Assembly (NCBI GenBank): GCA_964608965.1
Contig: CAZSPZ010000001.1
Coordinates: 142,376 to 206,375, forward strand
Direction: 5' to 3'
DNA from: UBA10908 sp964608965
Lineage (GTDB): Bacteria > Bacillota > Clostridia > Peptostreptococcales > Anaerovoracaceae
DNA length: 64,000 bases
Numbering within the stretch: the first letter of the stretch is position 1; the number at the start of each line of letters is the position of its first letter. Position numbers and translations under genes: made by a program. The notes under the pieces were generated by a model, which was not told the DNA's origin, did not search any database, and worked only from the letters and a program-made list of their open reading frames with translations. Below, in pieces: positions 16,833-26,044 of the stretch.

Positions 16833-16996
16833 GAATTGCCTTGGGATAGCTTCGCGGGCTGCGGTTTGGGTCCTGCGCAATAAGAATCTGTGAACCTCGT
16901 CAGGTCCGGAAGGAAGCAGCGATAAACGGAATCTCTTATGTGCCGCAGACAAGCCTATTCCATTGGTCGGCGAAGCTAACCGAAGGCAATTCTTTT
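16833..16996 (+). ncRNA. ffs: Signal recognition particle RNA
   Basis: The conserved apical sequence GTCAGGTCCGGAAGGAAGCA (16899-16918), which binds Ffh, is intact. It caps a long hairpin: ATAAGA with TCTTAT (16880-16885/16934-16939), CTGCGG with CCGCAG (16859-16864/16943-16948), and an outer helix joining GAATTGCC (16833-16840) to GGCAATTC (16985-16992). A TTTT follows the helix and may terminate it. At about 160 nt it is longer than 4.5S-type RNA (about 100-115 nt) and shows no Alu-domain sequence as in the 270-nt Bacillus form. Its place just before dnaX is a common Gram-positive arrangement. Exact ends are inferred from pairing. Confidence 0.93.
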
Positions 16997-17016
16997 AGAG
17001 CGGGAAAGGAAAGTTT

Positions 17017-18489
17017 ATGTATCAGGCGCTGTACCGGAGTTACAGACCGGAAACTTTCGATACGCTGCTGGGGCAGGAGCATATCGTTAAGATTCTGAAG
17101 AACCAAATAAGTACGCAGACCACCGGGCACGCTTACCTTTTTTGCGGTACAAGGGGGACCGGCAAGACGTCCACGGCCAGGCTCCTTGCCAAGGCTCTCA
17201 ACTGTCTGGCCCCGCAAGACCAAAGGCCTTGCGGAGAATGCGCCGCCTGCCGGGAAGTTGCGGCGGGCACCTTCGTGGACGTCGTCGAAATCGATGCCGC
17301 GTCCAACAACGGCGTAGACAATATCCGCGAACTTCGCGAAAGCGTCAATTATCCTCCCGCAGTAGGACGTACAAAAGTATATATTATCGACGAAGCGCAC
17401 ATGCTTTCAGCTTCTGCAGCCAACGCGCTGCTTAAAACGCTGGAAGAGCCGCCTTCGAACATTGTTTTTATATTAGCGACCACAGAGCCGCACAGACTCC
17501 CCGCAACAATCGTATCCCGGTGCCTTCGTTTGGATTTCCATCGGGTTGCGGAAACGATCATCAGGCAGCGCTTCAAGGAAATCTGCGACGAAATGGGCGT
17601 ACAGATAGGCGAGGACGCTTTAGGCTTTATCGCGGCCAATGCCGACGGTTCCGTTCGAGACGGACTTTCTTTGCTTGATCGCTGTATATCCGGCTCAAAA
17701 TTCGTTACAAGAGAAGATGTGTTGAATTTGCTTGGAATGTCGGGAGAAGAAGTCTATCTGGATATTACGGGAAACGTATTGAAAGGCGAGGTCGGCGAGG
17801 CGCTTCTTGCCTTCCACCAAGTCCTCTCCGCCGGAAAAGAAGTGAATCAATTTGCAAAGGATTGGGTTGAACACTTCCGAAGCCTAATGATGATAAAATA
17901 CGTAAGCAACCCTGAAAATGTTCTCAACCTATCAAGTGAGAGCATCGAACGACTTAAAACGCAGGCAGACGGCGTCAGCCTGCAGGATATCAAACGCTGC
18001 ATCATAGAATTGTCCAAAGCGATTGCAGAGGCAAAATGGTCCCCCAAGCCAAGAGTTCTTATTGAACTGGCGATCGTAAAAATGGCATCGCCCGATGAAC
18101 CTCCCGTTCAAAGGCTTTCGAAACCGGAAGCCGGTCAAGCGGGCATTCAAAAGTCTCCCGAACATGCGCATAACTCGCCCGCACCGGGACAAAACCCGCC
18201 GGAGATAAAGAAATCTTCGGAGCAGGCACATGGAGCCGAAGATGCAGCAGTCGTATGGGCGGAGCTTTTATCCGACAATAAAATTCCCAAAATGCTGAAA
18301 ACCTGCGGGAGTATTATAAGAGAAATGACCGATAAAATATTTACTATAGAAGTCGGAAATACAATACTGGAAGATCAGTTTAAAAAAGAAAAAGATCTCT
18401 TCGAAAACCTGATGGAAGGAAAAATAGGGAAAAGGCTTCACATGGAGCTTGTCATAAGACCTGCAGAGGTCCAGGAATCGTTTATATAA
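17017..18489 (+). CDS. dnaX: DNA polymerase III subunits gamma/tau
   Basis: Clamp-loader ATPase of 490 residues. Walker A is in CGTRGTGKTSTAR near 44-52; a zinc module follows with C64, C73, C76 and C79 (NCLAPQDQRPCGECAACREV). Then come VVEIDAASNNGVDNIRELRE, Walker B VYIIDEAHMLS and the sensor SRC motif in VSRCLRLDF. Domain III continues to about 365. A Pro/Ala-rich linker and a short C-terminal domain follow, so tau-specific regions are modest. The ATG follows GGAAAGGAAAG. The order SRP RNA, dnaX, ybaB-type gene, recR is a classic conserved cluster. Confidence 0.96.
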   Translation: MYQALYRSYRPETFDTLLGQEHIVKILKNQISTQTTGHAYLFCGTRGTGKTSTARLLAKALNCLAPQDQRPCGECAACREVAAGTFVDVVEIDAASNNGVDNIRELRESVNYPPAVGRTKVYIIDEAHMLSASAANALLKTLEEPPSNIVFILATTEPHRLPATIVSRCLRLDFHRVAETIIRQRFKEICDEMGVQIGEDALGFIAANADGSVRDGLSLLDRCISGSKFVTREDVLNLLGMSGEEVYLDITGNVLKGEVGEALLAFHQVLSAGKEVNQFAKDWVEHFRSLMMIKYVSNPENVLNLSSESIERLKTQADGVSLQDIKRCIIELSKAIAEAKWSPKPRVLIELAIVKMASPDEPPVQRLSKPEAGQAGIQKSPEHAHNSPAPGQNPPEIKKSSEQAHGAEDAAVVWAELLSDNKIPKMLKTCGSIIREMTDKIFTIEVGNTILEDQFKKEKDLFENLMEGKIGKRLHMELVIRPAEVQESFI

Positions 18490-18506
18490 CCCGGAAAGGA
18501 AACAAT

Positions 18507-18866
18507 ATGGGAAAAGGTATGAGAGCCGGAAAGAAACCCGGCGGCGGAAGCAAAAATAATATGCAGGGACAAATGGCTCAAATTCAGGCGATGCAGCGGC
18601 AAATGGAAGCTGTTCAAGCTCAAATTGACGAAAAGGAAGCGGAGGCTACGGCCGGCGGCGGCGCTGTCAGCGTAACCGTCAACGGAAAGCATCAGCTTGT
18701 TAAAGTCGCAATCAAGCCGGAAGCCTGCGATCCGGAAGATGTTGAAATGCTGGAAGATCTTATTTTAGTTGCAGCCAACGAGGCTTTGCGTCAGATTGAC
18801 GAAATTTCGCAAGCGGAAATGGGCAAAGTAACCGGCGGGCTTGGACTTCCTCCCGGACTCTTTTAG
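18507..18866 (+). CDS. YbaB/EbfC-family nucleoid-associated protein
   Basis: Small DNA-binding dimer of 119 residues. After a Gly/Lys-rich N-terminus comes the helical MAQIQAMQRQMEAVQAQIDEKEAEA, then the beta core VSVTVNGKHQLVKVAIKPEA and the helix DLILVAANEALRQIDEISQAEMGKVTGGLGLPPGLF, all typical of the family. Family members bind DNA without strong specificity. The conserved position between dnaX and recR supports the call. The N-terminal basic Gly-rich tail of about 20 residues is longer than in E. coli YbaB. Confidence 0.93.
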   Translation: MGKGMRAGKKPGGGSKNNMQGQMAQIQAMQRQMEAVQAQIDEKEAEATAGGGAVSVTVNGKHQLVKVAIKPEACDPEDVEMLEDLILVAANEALRQIDEISQAEMGKVTGGLGLPPGLF

Positions 18867-18878
18867 ATAAGGATTTTT

Positions 18879-19478
18879 ATGAGATATTACGCAAAGCCCC
18901 TTACGAAGTTAATCGCCGAACTTTCCAAGCTTCCCGGTGTCGGCAGCAAAAGCGCCCAAAGGTTGGCATTTTATATTCTTTCTCTTTCGGAGGCAGAAGT
19001 TGCTTCGCTTGCCGAAGCGATTACGGATGCCAAAACGAATATGAAATTTTGCTCGGTCTGCGGAAACCTTACCGACGTGGACCCCTGTTCCGTGTGCACA
19101 GACTCTTCCAGAGACAGAAACACTGTTTGCGTGGTCGAAAGCCCAAGAGATGTGTCTGCCATGGAGCGAATCCGCGAATTCAGAGGGTTATATCACGTGT
19201 TGAACGGCGCTATATCTCCCATGGACGGAATCGGTCCGGATGATATTAATTTAAAATCCCTCATTATAAGGCTTCAGGAGGGCGAAATTACAGAGGTCAT
19301 TTTAGCTACGAACCCCAATATAGAGGGTGAAGCTACAGCCATGTACATCGCCAGGCTCTTAAAACCTGCAGGGATAAAAGTCACAAGAATCGCCCACGGT
19401 ATACCCGTAGGCGGAGATTTGGAATATGCCGACGAAGTGACATTATCCAAGGCCATGGAAGGTCGAAGAGAAATATAG
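18879..19478 (+). CDS. recR: Recombination mediator RecR
   Basis: Works with RecO and RecF to load RecA at gaps. The 199 residues contain the N-terminal HhH (LSKLPGVGSKSAQRLAFYIL), a four-Cys zinc finger (CSVCGNLTDVDPCSVC) and a Toprim domain with VVESPRDVSAME and NPNIEGEATAMYIARLL. The length and position after the YbaB-family gene are standard. Confidence 0.97.
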   Translation: MRYYAKPLTKLIAELSKLPGVGSKSAQRLAFYILSLSEAEVASLAEAITDAKTNMKFCSVCGNLTDVDPCSVCTDSSRDRNTVCVVESPRDVSAMERIREFRGLYHVLNGAISPMDGIGPDDINLKSLIIRLQEGEITEVILATNPNIEGEATAMYIARLLKPAGIKVTRIAHGIPVGGDLEYADEVTLSKAMEGRREI

Positions 19479-19513
19479 CCGGCTTTGTGCAAGCCACACA
19501 GGCAGGAGGAAGC

Positions 19514-20875
19514 ATGAAAAAAGTTTTAATCAAAGGCGGCCGGGTGATCGACAGCCGTCAGAAACTGGACAAAGTAACAAATATCCTGATAGAAGACGGG
19601 AAAATCGCCGCCATAACAGACGATGTTCCCTCGGCAGACGAAGTGATCGATGCTGCGGGTAAAATCGTTAGCCCCGGTTTTGTCGATTTGCACATGCACG
19701 AAGATCCCTACGATGCGGCCACCGGTACAATAGCGCAGGATATAGCCGAATCCATGGCGCTCATGGGCGTCACGACTTGCATGGGCGGAAATTGCGGAGA
19801 TAATTATTATCCCCCCGAAAAATACCTGGACTACATGGACGAGCACGGAAACTGCGTCAACATGGGTCTTTATGCCGGACATACATACATCCGGGAAGCG
19901 TGCGGCGGCAAAGATAAATACGCTCCTGTCAGCGATGATACGATCGATCAAATGGAAAAAATGGGTCGGGAGCTTTTGGATAAAGGCTGCATGGGCGTGT
20001 CGTTCGGCGTTAAATACGTTCCGGGCACCTCTTGGGAAGAAATCATACGTCTGGCCAAACTGTGCAAAAAGGACGATCGAATTGTTCCCGCGCATATCAG
20101 AAACGATGTTTCAAGAGTGTTTAAGGCTGTAGAAGAAATGGCTGAAATCGCAAGGGAAGCGGGTGTTCGCGTTCAGGTTTCTCATATCGGGAGCATGGCC
20201 GGGTACGGGCAGATGGCCGGCGTTTTGCGGGATCTTGAAAAGTACCGCGAACAGGGCATCGACATGTATTTTGATTGTTATCCATATAGTGCGTTCAGTA
20301 CGTTTTTGGGCGCAACCACGTACGATGACGGTTTCCTGGATGAATATCAAGCGGATTATGACAGCGTTCAGCTTGTGGACGGAACGTATGCAGGCCGCCG
20401 CTGTACAAAGGAAATATTCGATTGGGCAAGAGAGCATGAACCCCAAACAAAGACGATCGGCTATTTTATGAAACCCGATGATATTGTTCTTGCCCTTCAG
20501 CATCCCTACGTTATGCTTGCCAGTGACGGCTTGCGCAGCGGCAAGAAAGGGCATCCCCGTGCGGCGGGAAGTTTCCCCAGATTCATTTGCGAATATGTCA
20601 AGACCGGCAAAGTGGATTTAAAGGAAGCGCTGCGAAAAATGACGGACATGCCCGCACAGAGGTTGGCTCTTCCGCGAAAGGGAAACCTATGCGTGGGTTC
20701 TGATGCGGATATTACGATTTTTGATGTCGAAAAACTCCAAGACAGAGCGACGTACGAAGAACCTGCTCTTGCTCCCGAAGGAATCGATTATGTCATCATC
20801 GGCGGCGAAATTGCCGTAGACCATGGGAAACTGATCAACGGGAAGCTGGGGCGTGCCGTTCGCTTTGGAGCGTAG
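19514..20875 (+). CDS. N-acyl-D-amino-acid deacylase-like amidohydrolase
   Basis: A metal-dependent amidohydrolase of 453 residues with a TIM-barrel fold. The N-terminal beta domain (VLIKGGRVIDSRQKLDKVTNI) leads to the metal motif GFVDLHMHED; later blocks include PAHIRNDVSRV, QVSHIGSMAG and MLASDGLRSG with the conserved Asp. The closest named groups are D-aminoacylases and dihydroorotase-like deacylases; substrate choice cannot be read here. ATG 19514 follows AGGAGGA, so the longer in-frame reading from 19487 is rejected. It follows recR by 35 bases and may be read through from it. Confidence 0.85.
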   Translation: MKKVLIKGGRVIDSRQKLDKVTNILIEDGKIAAITDDVPSADEVIDAAGKIVSPGFVDLHMHEDPYDAATGTIAQDIAESMALMGVTTCMGGNCGDNYYPPEKYLDYMDEHGNCVNMGLYAGHTYIREACGGKDKYAPVSDDTIDQMEKMGRELLDKGCMGVSFGVKYVPGTSWEEIIRLAKLCKKDDRIVPAHIRNDVSRVFKAVEEMAEIAREAGVRVQVSHIGSMAGYGQMAGVLRDLEKYREQGIDMYFDCYPYSAFSTFLGATTYDDGFLDEYQADYDSVQLVDGTYAGRRCTKEIFDWAREHEPQTKTIGYFMKPDDIVLALQHPYVMLASDGLRSGKKGHPRAAGSFPRFICEYVKTGKVDLKEALRKMTDMPAQRLALPRKGNLCVGSDADITIFDVEKLQDRATYEEPALAPEGIDYVIIGGEIAVDHGKLINGKLGRAVRFGA

Positions 20876-20914
20876 AACGACGGATTGCGCCTATAAACCG
20901 GAAAGGATACGAAA

Positions 20915-21685
20915 ATGAAGGAACAGATTATAGAAAGAATTTCCTCCATGCCCGGTCATTTGGGTATGTACTATAAAAACCTTAAAACGGGCGAAGAGAT
21001 ATCCTATCACCAGGACGAATCGTTTTGTCCGGCCTCTGTAATAAAGCTGCCGATTTTTATGCATATATGCCGGCTGGCGCAGGAAGGCAAAGTGAGCCTT
21101 GCTGAAACTATTCAGTGCAGACACGAAGACAAACTGGGCGGGTGCGGCGCTTTGCGCGCATTTACAGACGAGCCCCACGTTTCGATAGAGACTCTCTGCG
21201 AATTGATGATGACGATATCCGATAATTCGGCGACCAATCTTTTAATCAAGCGCTTCGGCCGGGAATATCTGAATAAAGCTTTCGAAGAGATGGGGCTTTC
21301 CATCACCAAGATCAATCGTTTGCTCTTTGATTCGGAAGCGGCTGCGAGGGGAATTGAAAATCAGATATCTCCGAAGGAAATGGGCATGCTGCTGGAAAAG
21401 ATCTATCACAGATCTTTTGTGGATGAAAAGACTTCCTGCTATATCGAAGACATGCTTGTCAAACAGCAAATCAACCATAAGATTCCCGGAATCATAGGGG
21501 ACGCTGCCCGGATTGGCCATAAGACAGGCGAAGATGACAGCATTTCCAACGATGTTGCCATCGTTTACGCGCCGGAACCTTTTATTTTGTGCTTTGTGTC
21601 CAACGAGACTTTTGTTCCGGACTTTGAAGTTTTTATCAGAGAAACTTCCTACGAATTGTTCCTGGCCTGCGGAGGCAGCATATGA
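20915..21685 (+). CDS. Class A beta-lactamase-like serine hydrolase without signal peptide
   Basis: A 256-residue protein with the three active-site motifs of the serine beta-lactamase/transpeptidase fold: S41-V-I-K44, S102-D-N104 and K203-T-G205. There is no signal peptide or lipobox, so as written it is cytoplasmic, unlike true beta-lactamases. The Omega-loop region (DSEAAARGIENQISP, about 139-153) lacks a clear ExxLN, so deacylation of beta-lactams may be poor. It could act on muropeptides or other amides. The start follows GGAAAGGA. Its end overlaps the lgt start by 4 bases, implying coupling. Confidence 0.82.
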   Translation: MKEQIIERISSMPGHLGMYYKNLKTGEEISYHQDESFCPASVIKLPIFMHICRLAQEGKVSLAETIQCRHEDKLGGCGALRAFTDEPHVSIETLCELMMTISDNSATNLLIKRFGREYLNKAFEEMGLSITKINRLLFDSEAAARGIENQISPKEMGMLLEKIYHRSFVDEKTSCYIEDMLVKQQINHKIPGIIGDAARIGHKTGEDDSISNDVAIVYAPEPFILCFVSNETFVPDFEVFIRETSYELFLACGGSI

Positions 21686-22449
21686 TGACATCTCCCGGCA
21701 GGATTGCATTTACAATCTTTGGGTTTGATATCATGTGGTATGGTATCATGATCGCTTCCGGAATGCTCTCTGCCGCAGCGCTTGCTTATTTTCGCGCGGA
21801 TAAGCTTGGTTTGAATAAGGATCGCATCGTGGACATCGCGCTGTATTGCATTCCCGCAGGCGCCATCGGCGCCAGACTATATTATGTCCTTTTTGAATGG
21901 GATTATTATTCTCAGCATTTGGGCGAAATATTGAACTTTCGCTCAGGGGGCCTTGCTATTCACGGAGGCCTTATCGCAGGAATCGGGCTGGGGCTTTACT
22001 TGGCCGGACGCTGGAAACTGGACATCAGAAAGTATATCGATATTGCGGCGCCCTCCATTGCCATTGGGCAGGCCCTGGGGCGCTGGGGAAATTTTTTCAA
22101 CAGCGAGGCGCACGGCGGCCCGACGGATTTGCCCTGGGCGGTTATTGTTGATGGAGTTTCGGTTCATCCGACTTTTTTGTACGAATCGATATGGTGCTTT
22201 TTCCTTACGGTTTTCCTTGTCTGGTACGAAGGAAAAAATCGCAAAAAGTTTGACGGACAACTCTTTCTCATGTATGCTTCCCTATATTCCGTGGAACGTT
22301 TCTTTGTGGAAGGGCTTCGTACGGACAGTTTGATGCTGGGTCCATTGCGGCAGGCGCAGGTTTTCAGCCTGATCACCATCGCCGCTTGTATCGCGATGTA
22401 TTTTTATATGGTGAACCGTATAAAAAAAGAAGAGGAGAGAAAGATTTGA
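21682..22449 (+). CDS. lgt: Prolipoprotein diacylglyceryl transferase
   Basis: Membrane enzyme transferring diacylglycerol from phosphatidylglycerol to the lipobox Cys of prolipoproteins. The 255 residues hold about seven membrane helices and the family motifs: an early WYGIMIASGM helix, GARLYYVLFEW, GGLAIHGGLIAG and the signature GRWGNFFNSEAHG. VHPTFLYESIW and the EGLRTDS segment follow. The length is typical. Translation couples to the serine hydrolase gene (ATGATGA overlap) and to ychF, whose TTG start overlaps the lgt stop. Confidence 0.96.
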   Translation: MMTSPGRIAFTIFGFDIMWYGIMIASGMLSAAALAYFRADKLGLNKDRIVDIALYCIPAGAIGARLYYVLFEWDYYSQHLGEILNFRSGGLAIHGGLIAGIGLGLYLAGRWKLDIRKYIDIAAPSIAIGQALGRWGNFFNSEAHGGPTDLPWAVIVDGVSVHPTFLYESIWCFFLTVFLVWYEGKNRKKFDGQLFLMYASLYSVERFFVEGLRTDSLMLGPLRQAQVFSLITIAACIAMYFYMVNRIKKEEERKI

Positions 22450-23540
22450 AATTAGGAATAGTAGGACTTCCCAATGTGGGAAAGAGTACCCTCTTTAATG
22501 CGATTACCAAGGCGGGGGCAGATGCTGCGAATTACCCGTTTTGTACGATAGAGCCCAACGTGGGCGTCGTTACTGTGCCCGATGAGCGCATTAAAGTCCT
22601 CCACGAAATGTACCATTCAAAAAAAACCGTCTATACCACCATAGAATTTTATGATATAGCAGGCCTGGTAAAAGGTGCGTCCAGAGGAGAAGGATTAGGG
22701 AATAAGTTTTTGGGCCATATAAGAGAAGTGGCTGCCATTGTGCATGTCGTACGCTGCTTCGAAGATCCGGGCGTCGTGCATGTGGAGGGCAAAATAGATC
22801 CTTTGTCCGACATCGAAGTGATCAATACGGAATTGATTCTCTCGGACATGGACATTTTGGACCGGGCGATACAAAAGACGCAGAAGAATCTTAAAGGAGA
22901 TAAGAACCTTGCCAATGAATTGTCTCTTTTAAAGCGCGTTGAAACCGTTCTTAACGAGGGAAAATCCGCCAGAACCATGGATCTTTCCGAAGAAGAAGCA
23001 AACATTATAAGAGACCTTAATCTTTTATCGTTTAAACCGATTATCTACGCGGCAAACGTGGCCGAAAATCAAATAGCGGAAGGAGATGAAAATCCCTTCG
23101 TAAAGCAGGTGGAAGATTTTGCCGCTACGGAAGGATCCGAAGTGGTTGTGATATCAGCGAAGGTGGAGGCGGAACTTGCCGAACTTCCCGAAGACGAGAA
23201 ACAATTATTTTTAGAAGAGATGGGAATAAAGCAATCCGGTTTGGAAAAGCTGATTAAAGCTTCCTATCATCTCTTGGATTTGATTTCCTTCTTGACAGCC
23301 GGAGAGCCCGAAGTGAGAGCCTGGACCATAAAAAGAGGATCCAAAGCACCCCAGGCGGCAGGGAAAATTCATACGGATTTTGAAAAGGGCTTTATAAGAG
23401 CCGAAACGATCGCCTACGACAGACTGATCGAAAGCGGCGGGAATTTGGCTGCCGCAAAAGAAAAAGGTTTCGTTCGCAGCGAAGGCAAAGAATATGTCGT
23501 GAAAGACGGAGATGTCATGCATTTCTTGTTTAATGTATAA
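22446..23540 (+). CDS. ychF: Obg-family ATPase YchF
   Basis: Universally conserved P-loop protein of 364 residues that prefers ATP over GTP and associates with ribosomes, linked to stress responses. G1 is GLPNVGKST near the N-terminus; G3 is replaced by DIAGLVKGASRGEGLGN; the C-terminal TGS domain includes LISFLTAGEPEVRAW and HTDFEKGFIRAE. I start at TTG 22446 (LKLGIVGLP), preceded by GAGGAGAG at 22432-22439, which gives the family's usual length; a longer reading from 22386 lies inside lgt. Confidence 0.95.
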   Translation: MKLGIVGLPNVGKSTLFNAITKAGADAANYPFCTIEPNVGVVTVPDERIKVLHEMYHSKKTVYTTIEFYDIAGLVKGASRGEGLGNKFLGHIREVAAIVHVVRCFEDPGVVHVEGKIDPLSDIEVINTELILSDMDILDRAIQKTQKNLKGDKNLANELSLLKRVETVLNEGKSARTMDLSEEEANIIRDLNLLSFKPIIYAANVAENQIAEGDENPFVKQVEDFAATEGSEVVVISAKVEAELAELPEDEKQLFLEEMGIKQSGLEKLIKASYHLLDLISFLTAGEPEVRAWTIKRGSKAPQAAGKIHTDFEKGFIRAETIAYDRLIESGGNLAAAKEKGFVRSEGKEYVVKDGDVMHFLFNV

Positions 23541-23543
23541 AGA

Positions 23544-24416
23544 ATGAAAAACGAAAAAGGACTGAAAATTTATTATCTGGCTACAATAAGCGCCGCTGTA
23601 TTGTGGGGCGCTTCTTTTATTGCCACAAAACTAGCATACGAAACATTTGCTCCGATCCAGGTGGGCGCTGCAAGAACACTGCTGGCTGTTGTTGTTTTCT
23701 GGATGATTCGCACCATAAAGAAGGATCGCCAAGTCATTCGCAAAGAAGATCGCTTAAGAATAGCGGCCAGTGGCTTTTTAGGGACGACACTGTATTTTAC
23801 AGTTCAAAACATAGGAGTGGGAATGACTTCGGCTTCTAATTCAGCGCTGATTGTCGCTTCTTTCCCTGCGATGACCATGCTGCTGGAGTTCTTAATTTAT
23901 CATACCAAGCAACCTTTAAAAAAATTGGCGGGGATATTTATATCGATTACGGGGGTGGCTATCCTTTCTCAGGTTACTTTGGGAGGCGATTCGACAACGA
24001 TATGGGGAAATATTCTGATAGTGGCCGCCGGAATAATCTGGGTTTTTTATAACTTTTTAACCAGGAGTGTTCTGGATAAGTATTCCCCGATGACAATTAC
24101 CTATTATCAAATGCTCGCCGGAGCAATCCTCTTTGTACCCTTTGTAATTGCTGAAGGCGGCCAGTGGAGCATGCCCGCTCCTCTGGCGATGGGAGCGCTC
24201 CTGTATCTTGGCGTAGGTTGTTCGTTCATTGCCTTCTTGCTCTACAACTTCGGTCTTAAAAAACTTTCGCCTAGCGCTTCGGTTTCCCTAATGAATTTAA
24301 TTCCTGTGGTCGGCTTGATCCTATCCATCTTAATTTTAAAGGAAAGTATCTCTGCCGTTCAGCTTTTCGGAGGAGCTATCGTAATCGCCGGCGTCGCTCT
24401 GAGCAGCAATCAGTAA
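23544..24416 (+). CDS. EamA/DMT-family transporter
   Basis: A 290-residue membrane protein with ten predicted helices arranged as two EamA repeats (about 10-140 and 150-285). The first repeat contains ISAAVLWGASFIATKL and TSASNSALIVASFPAMTMLLEF; the second ends in LSPSASVSLMNLIPVVGLILSI. These proteins export metabolites such as amino acids, but the substrate is not predictable. It begins 3 bases after the ychF stop. Confidence 0.9.
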   Translation: MKNEKGLKIYYLATISAAVLWGASFIATKLAYETFAPIQVGAARTLLAVVVFWMIRTIKKDRQVIRKEDRLRIAASGFLGTTLYFTVQNIGVGMTSASNSALIVASFPAMTMLLEFLIYHTKQPLKKLAGIFISITGVAILSQVTLGGDSTTIWGNILIVAAGIIWVFYNFLTRSVLDKYSPMTITYYQMLAGAILFVPFVIAEGGQWSMPAPLAMGALLYLGVGCSFIAFLLYNFGLKKLSPSASVSLMNLIPVVGLILSILILKESISAVQLFGGAIVIAGVALSSNQ

Positions 24417-24433
24417 CAATATAGGAGAATAAA

Positions 24434-25987
24434 ATGAGTTTGTTGAATGTAGAAAATGTAACCCATGGATTCGGAGCCAGAAGGATTCTGGAAGACGCTT
24501 CGTTTCGCTTGCTTAAGGGCGAGCATATTGGCTTAATCGGAGCTAACGGAGAAGGGAAATCCACGTTTTTAAATATCATCACCGGTAAACTCTCGCCGGA
24601 TGAAGGCCGTGTGGAATGGTCAAAGAGAGTGAGCGTAGGGTATCTTGATCAGAATTCTTCTTTAAAAAAGGGGATGACGATCAAAGAGGTGCTCCGAGGC
24701 GCATTTCAGGGAATGTACGACTTGGAAAAGGAAATGCTTGATCTTTACGAGCGCATGTCCACGGAGACGGACGGCCTGGAAGAAATGATGGAAGAAGCCG
24801 GAGAAATTCAGCATATGCTGGAGCACAGCGGCTTTTATATGCTGGATTCAAAGATCGAAGAGATATCCAACGGCCTTGGTCTTGGGAGTATCGGCCTGGA
24901 CAAGGATGTTTCGGACTTAAGCGGCGGACAACGGACAAAGGTTCTGCTTACAAAGCTGCTTCTTGCCGATCCTTCTATTCTTATTTTGGATGAGCCTACC
25001 AATTATCTGGATTATGAGCATATAGAATGGCTTAAAAAATATCTCCAGGAATATGAAAACGCTTTTATTCTCGTATCGCACGATATGGAGTTTCTCAACT
25101 CCGTCATCAATGTGATTTACCACGTGGAGGACGGTAAGCTTACCCGTTATTCCGGAGATTACGAAAAATTTATGCAGATGTATTCCGTCAAAAAAGGGCA
25201 GGAAGTAAAGGCGTACGAAAAGCAGAAACAGGAAATTGAGAGGGCGGAGGATTTTATTGCCAGAAATAAGGCAAGGGTCGCAACAAGAGGCATGGCCAAC
25301 AGCAGACAGAAAATGCTGGATAAAATTGAAGTTCTCGAGCGCCCGCGAGAGAGTGTAAAACCGTCCTTTTTATTTAAAGAGGCAAGGACGCCCGGAAGGT
25401 TTGTCGTTCAAGGCACCGATGTGGTTCTTGGTTACGGAGAACCCTTAACAAGGCCTGTGTCGTTTACTTTGGAAAGAGGACAGAAAATTGCCGTGGTCGG
25501 TACAAACGGACTGGGAAAAACCACGTTGCTGAAGACGATCCTGGGCATTCTCTCCCCGTTGTCCGGACAAATTGAACTTGGAGAATTTCTCGAGCCGGGA
25601 TATTTTGAGCAGGAATCGGGGCAAGACAGCTCGGATACAGCCATGGACTATCTCTGGAAAGCGTTTCCGTCTTATACGAACGGTGAAATCCGAAGGGCTT
25701 TGGCTTTTTGCGGGCTGACAAACGAGCATATTACAAGTCAAATGAAAGTGCTCAGCGGAGGAGAAAATGCTAAGGTACGGTTGAGCAAACTGATGCAAAA
25801 GGAAGCGAACTGGCTCCTTTTGGACGAGCCGACCAACCACCTTGATGTCGATGCAAAAGAGGAATTAAAGAAAGCGCTCATAAGTTTTAAAGGAACGATT
25901 TTGCTGGTCTGTCATGAGCCGGAATTTTACGAGGATTGGGTGACCGATATTTGGAACATCGAAGATTGGACGCTTAAAATAGTGTAA
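24434..25987 (+). CDS. ABC-F family ATPase
   Basis: A soluble protein of 517 residues with two ABC domains and no membrane segments, as in ribosome-associated ABC-F factors. Domain 1 has GANGEGKST, LSGGQRTKVLL and ILILDEPTNYLD. The linker with EKQKQEIERAEDFIARNKARVATRGMA is the P-site tRNA interaction motif region. Domain 2 has GTNGLGKTT, LSGGENAKVRLS and LLLDEPTNHLD. It may be a translation or antibiotic-protection factor; the subgroup is not assigned. A strong terminator follows. Confidence 0.92.
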   Translation: MSLLNVENVTHGFGARRILEDASFRLLKGEHIGLIGANGEGKSTFLNIITGKLSPDEGRVEWSKRVSVGYLDQNSSLKKGMTIKEVLRGAFQGMYDLEKEMLDLYERMSTETDGLEEMMEEAGEIQHMLEHSGFYMLDSKIEEISNGLGLGSIGLDKDVSDLSGGQRTKVLLTKLLLADPSILILDEPTNYLDYEHIEWLKKYLQEYENAFILVSHDMEFLNSVINVIYHVEDGKLTRYSGDYEKFMQMYSVKKGQEVKAYEKQKQEIERAEDFIARNKARVATRGMANSRQKMLDKIEVLERPRESVKPSFLFKEARTPGRFVVQGTDVVLGYGEPLTRPVSFTLERGQKIAVVGTNGLGKTTLLKTILGILSPLSGQIELGEFLEPGYFEQESGQDSSDTAMDYLWKAFPSYTNGEIRRALAFCGLTNEHITSQMKVLSGGENAKVRLSKLMQKEANWLLLDEPTNHLDVDAKEELKKALISFKGTILLVCHEPEFYEDWVTDIWNIEDWTLKIV

Positions 25988-25991
25988 AATT

Positions 25992-26034
25992 AAAAGGCGG
26001 AGATAGGGGTATAACCCAGGTCTCCGCCTTTTTT
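25992..26034 (+). terminator. Intrinsic terminator after the ABC-F gene
   Basis: A 12-bp stem (25992-26003 with 26021-26032) around a loop that contains a small GGGT/ACCC pair, ending in a T run. Its A-rich left flank allows function for the convergent lysA-type gene as well. Confidence 0.88.
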
Positions 26035-26044
26035 ATCGATGTTT

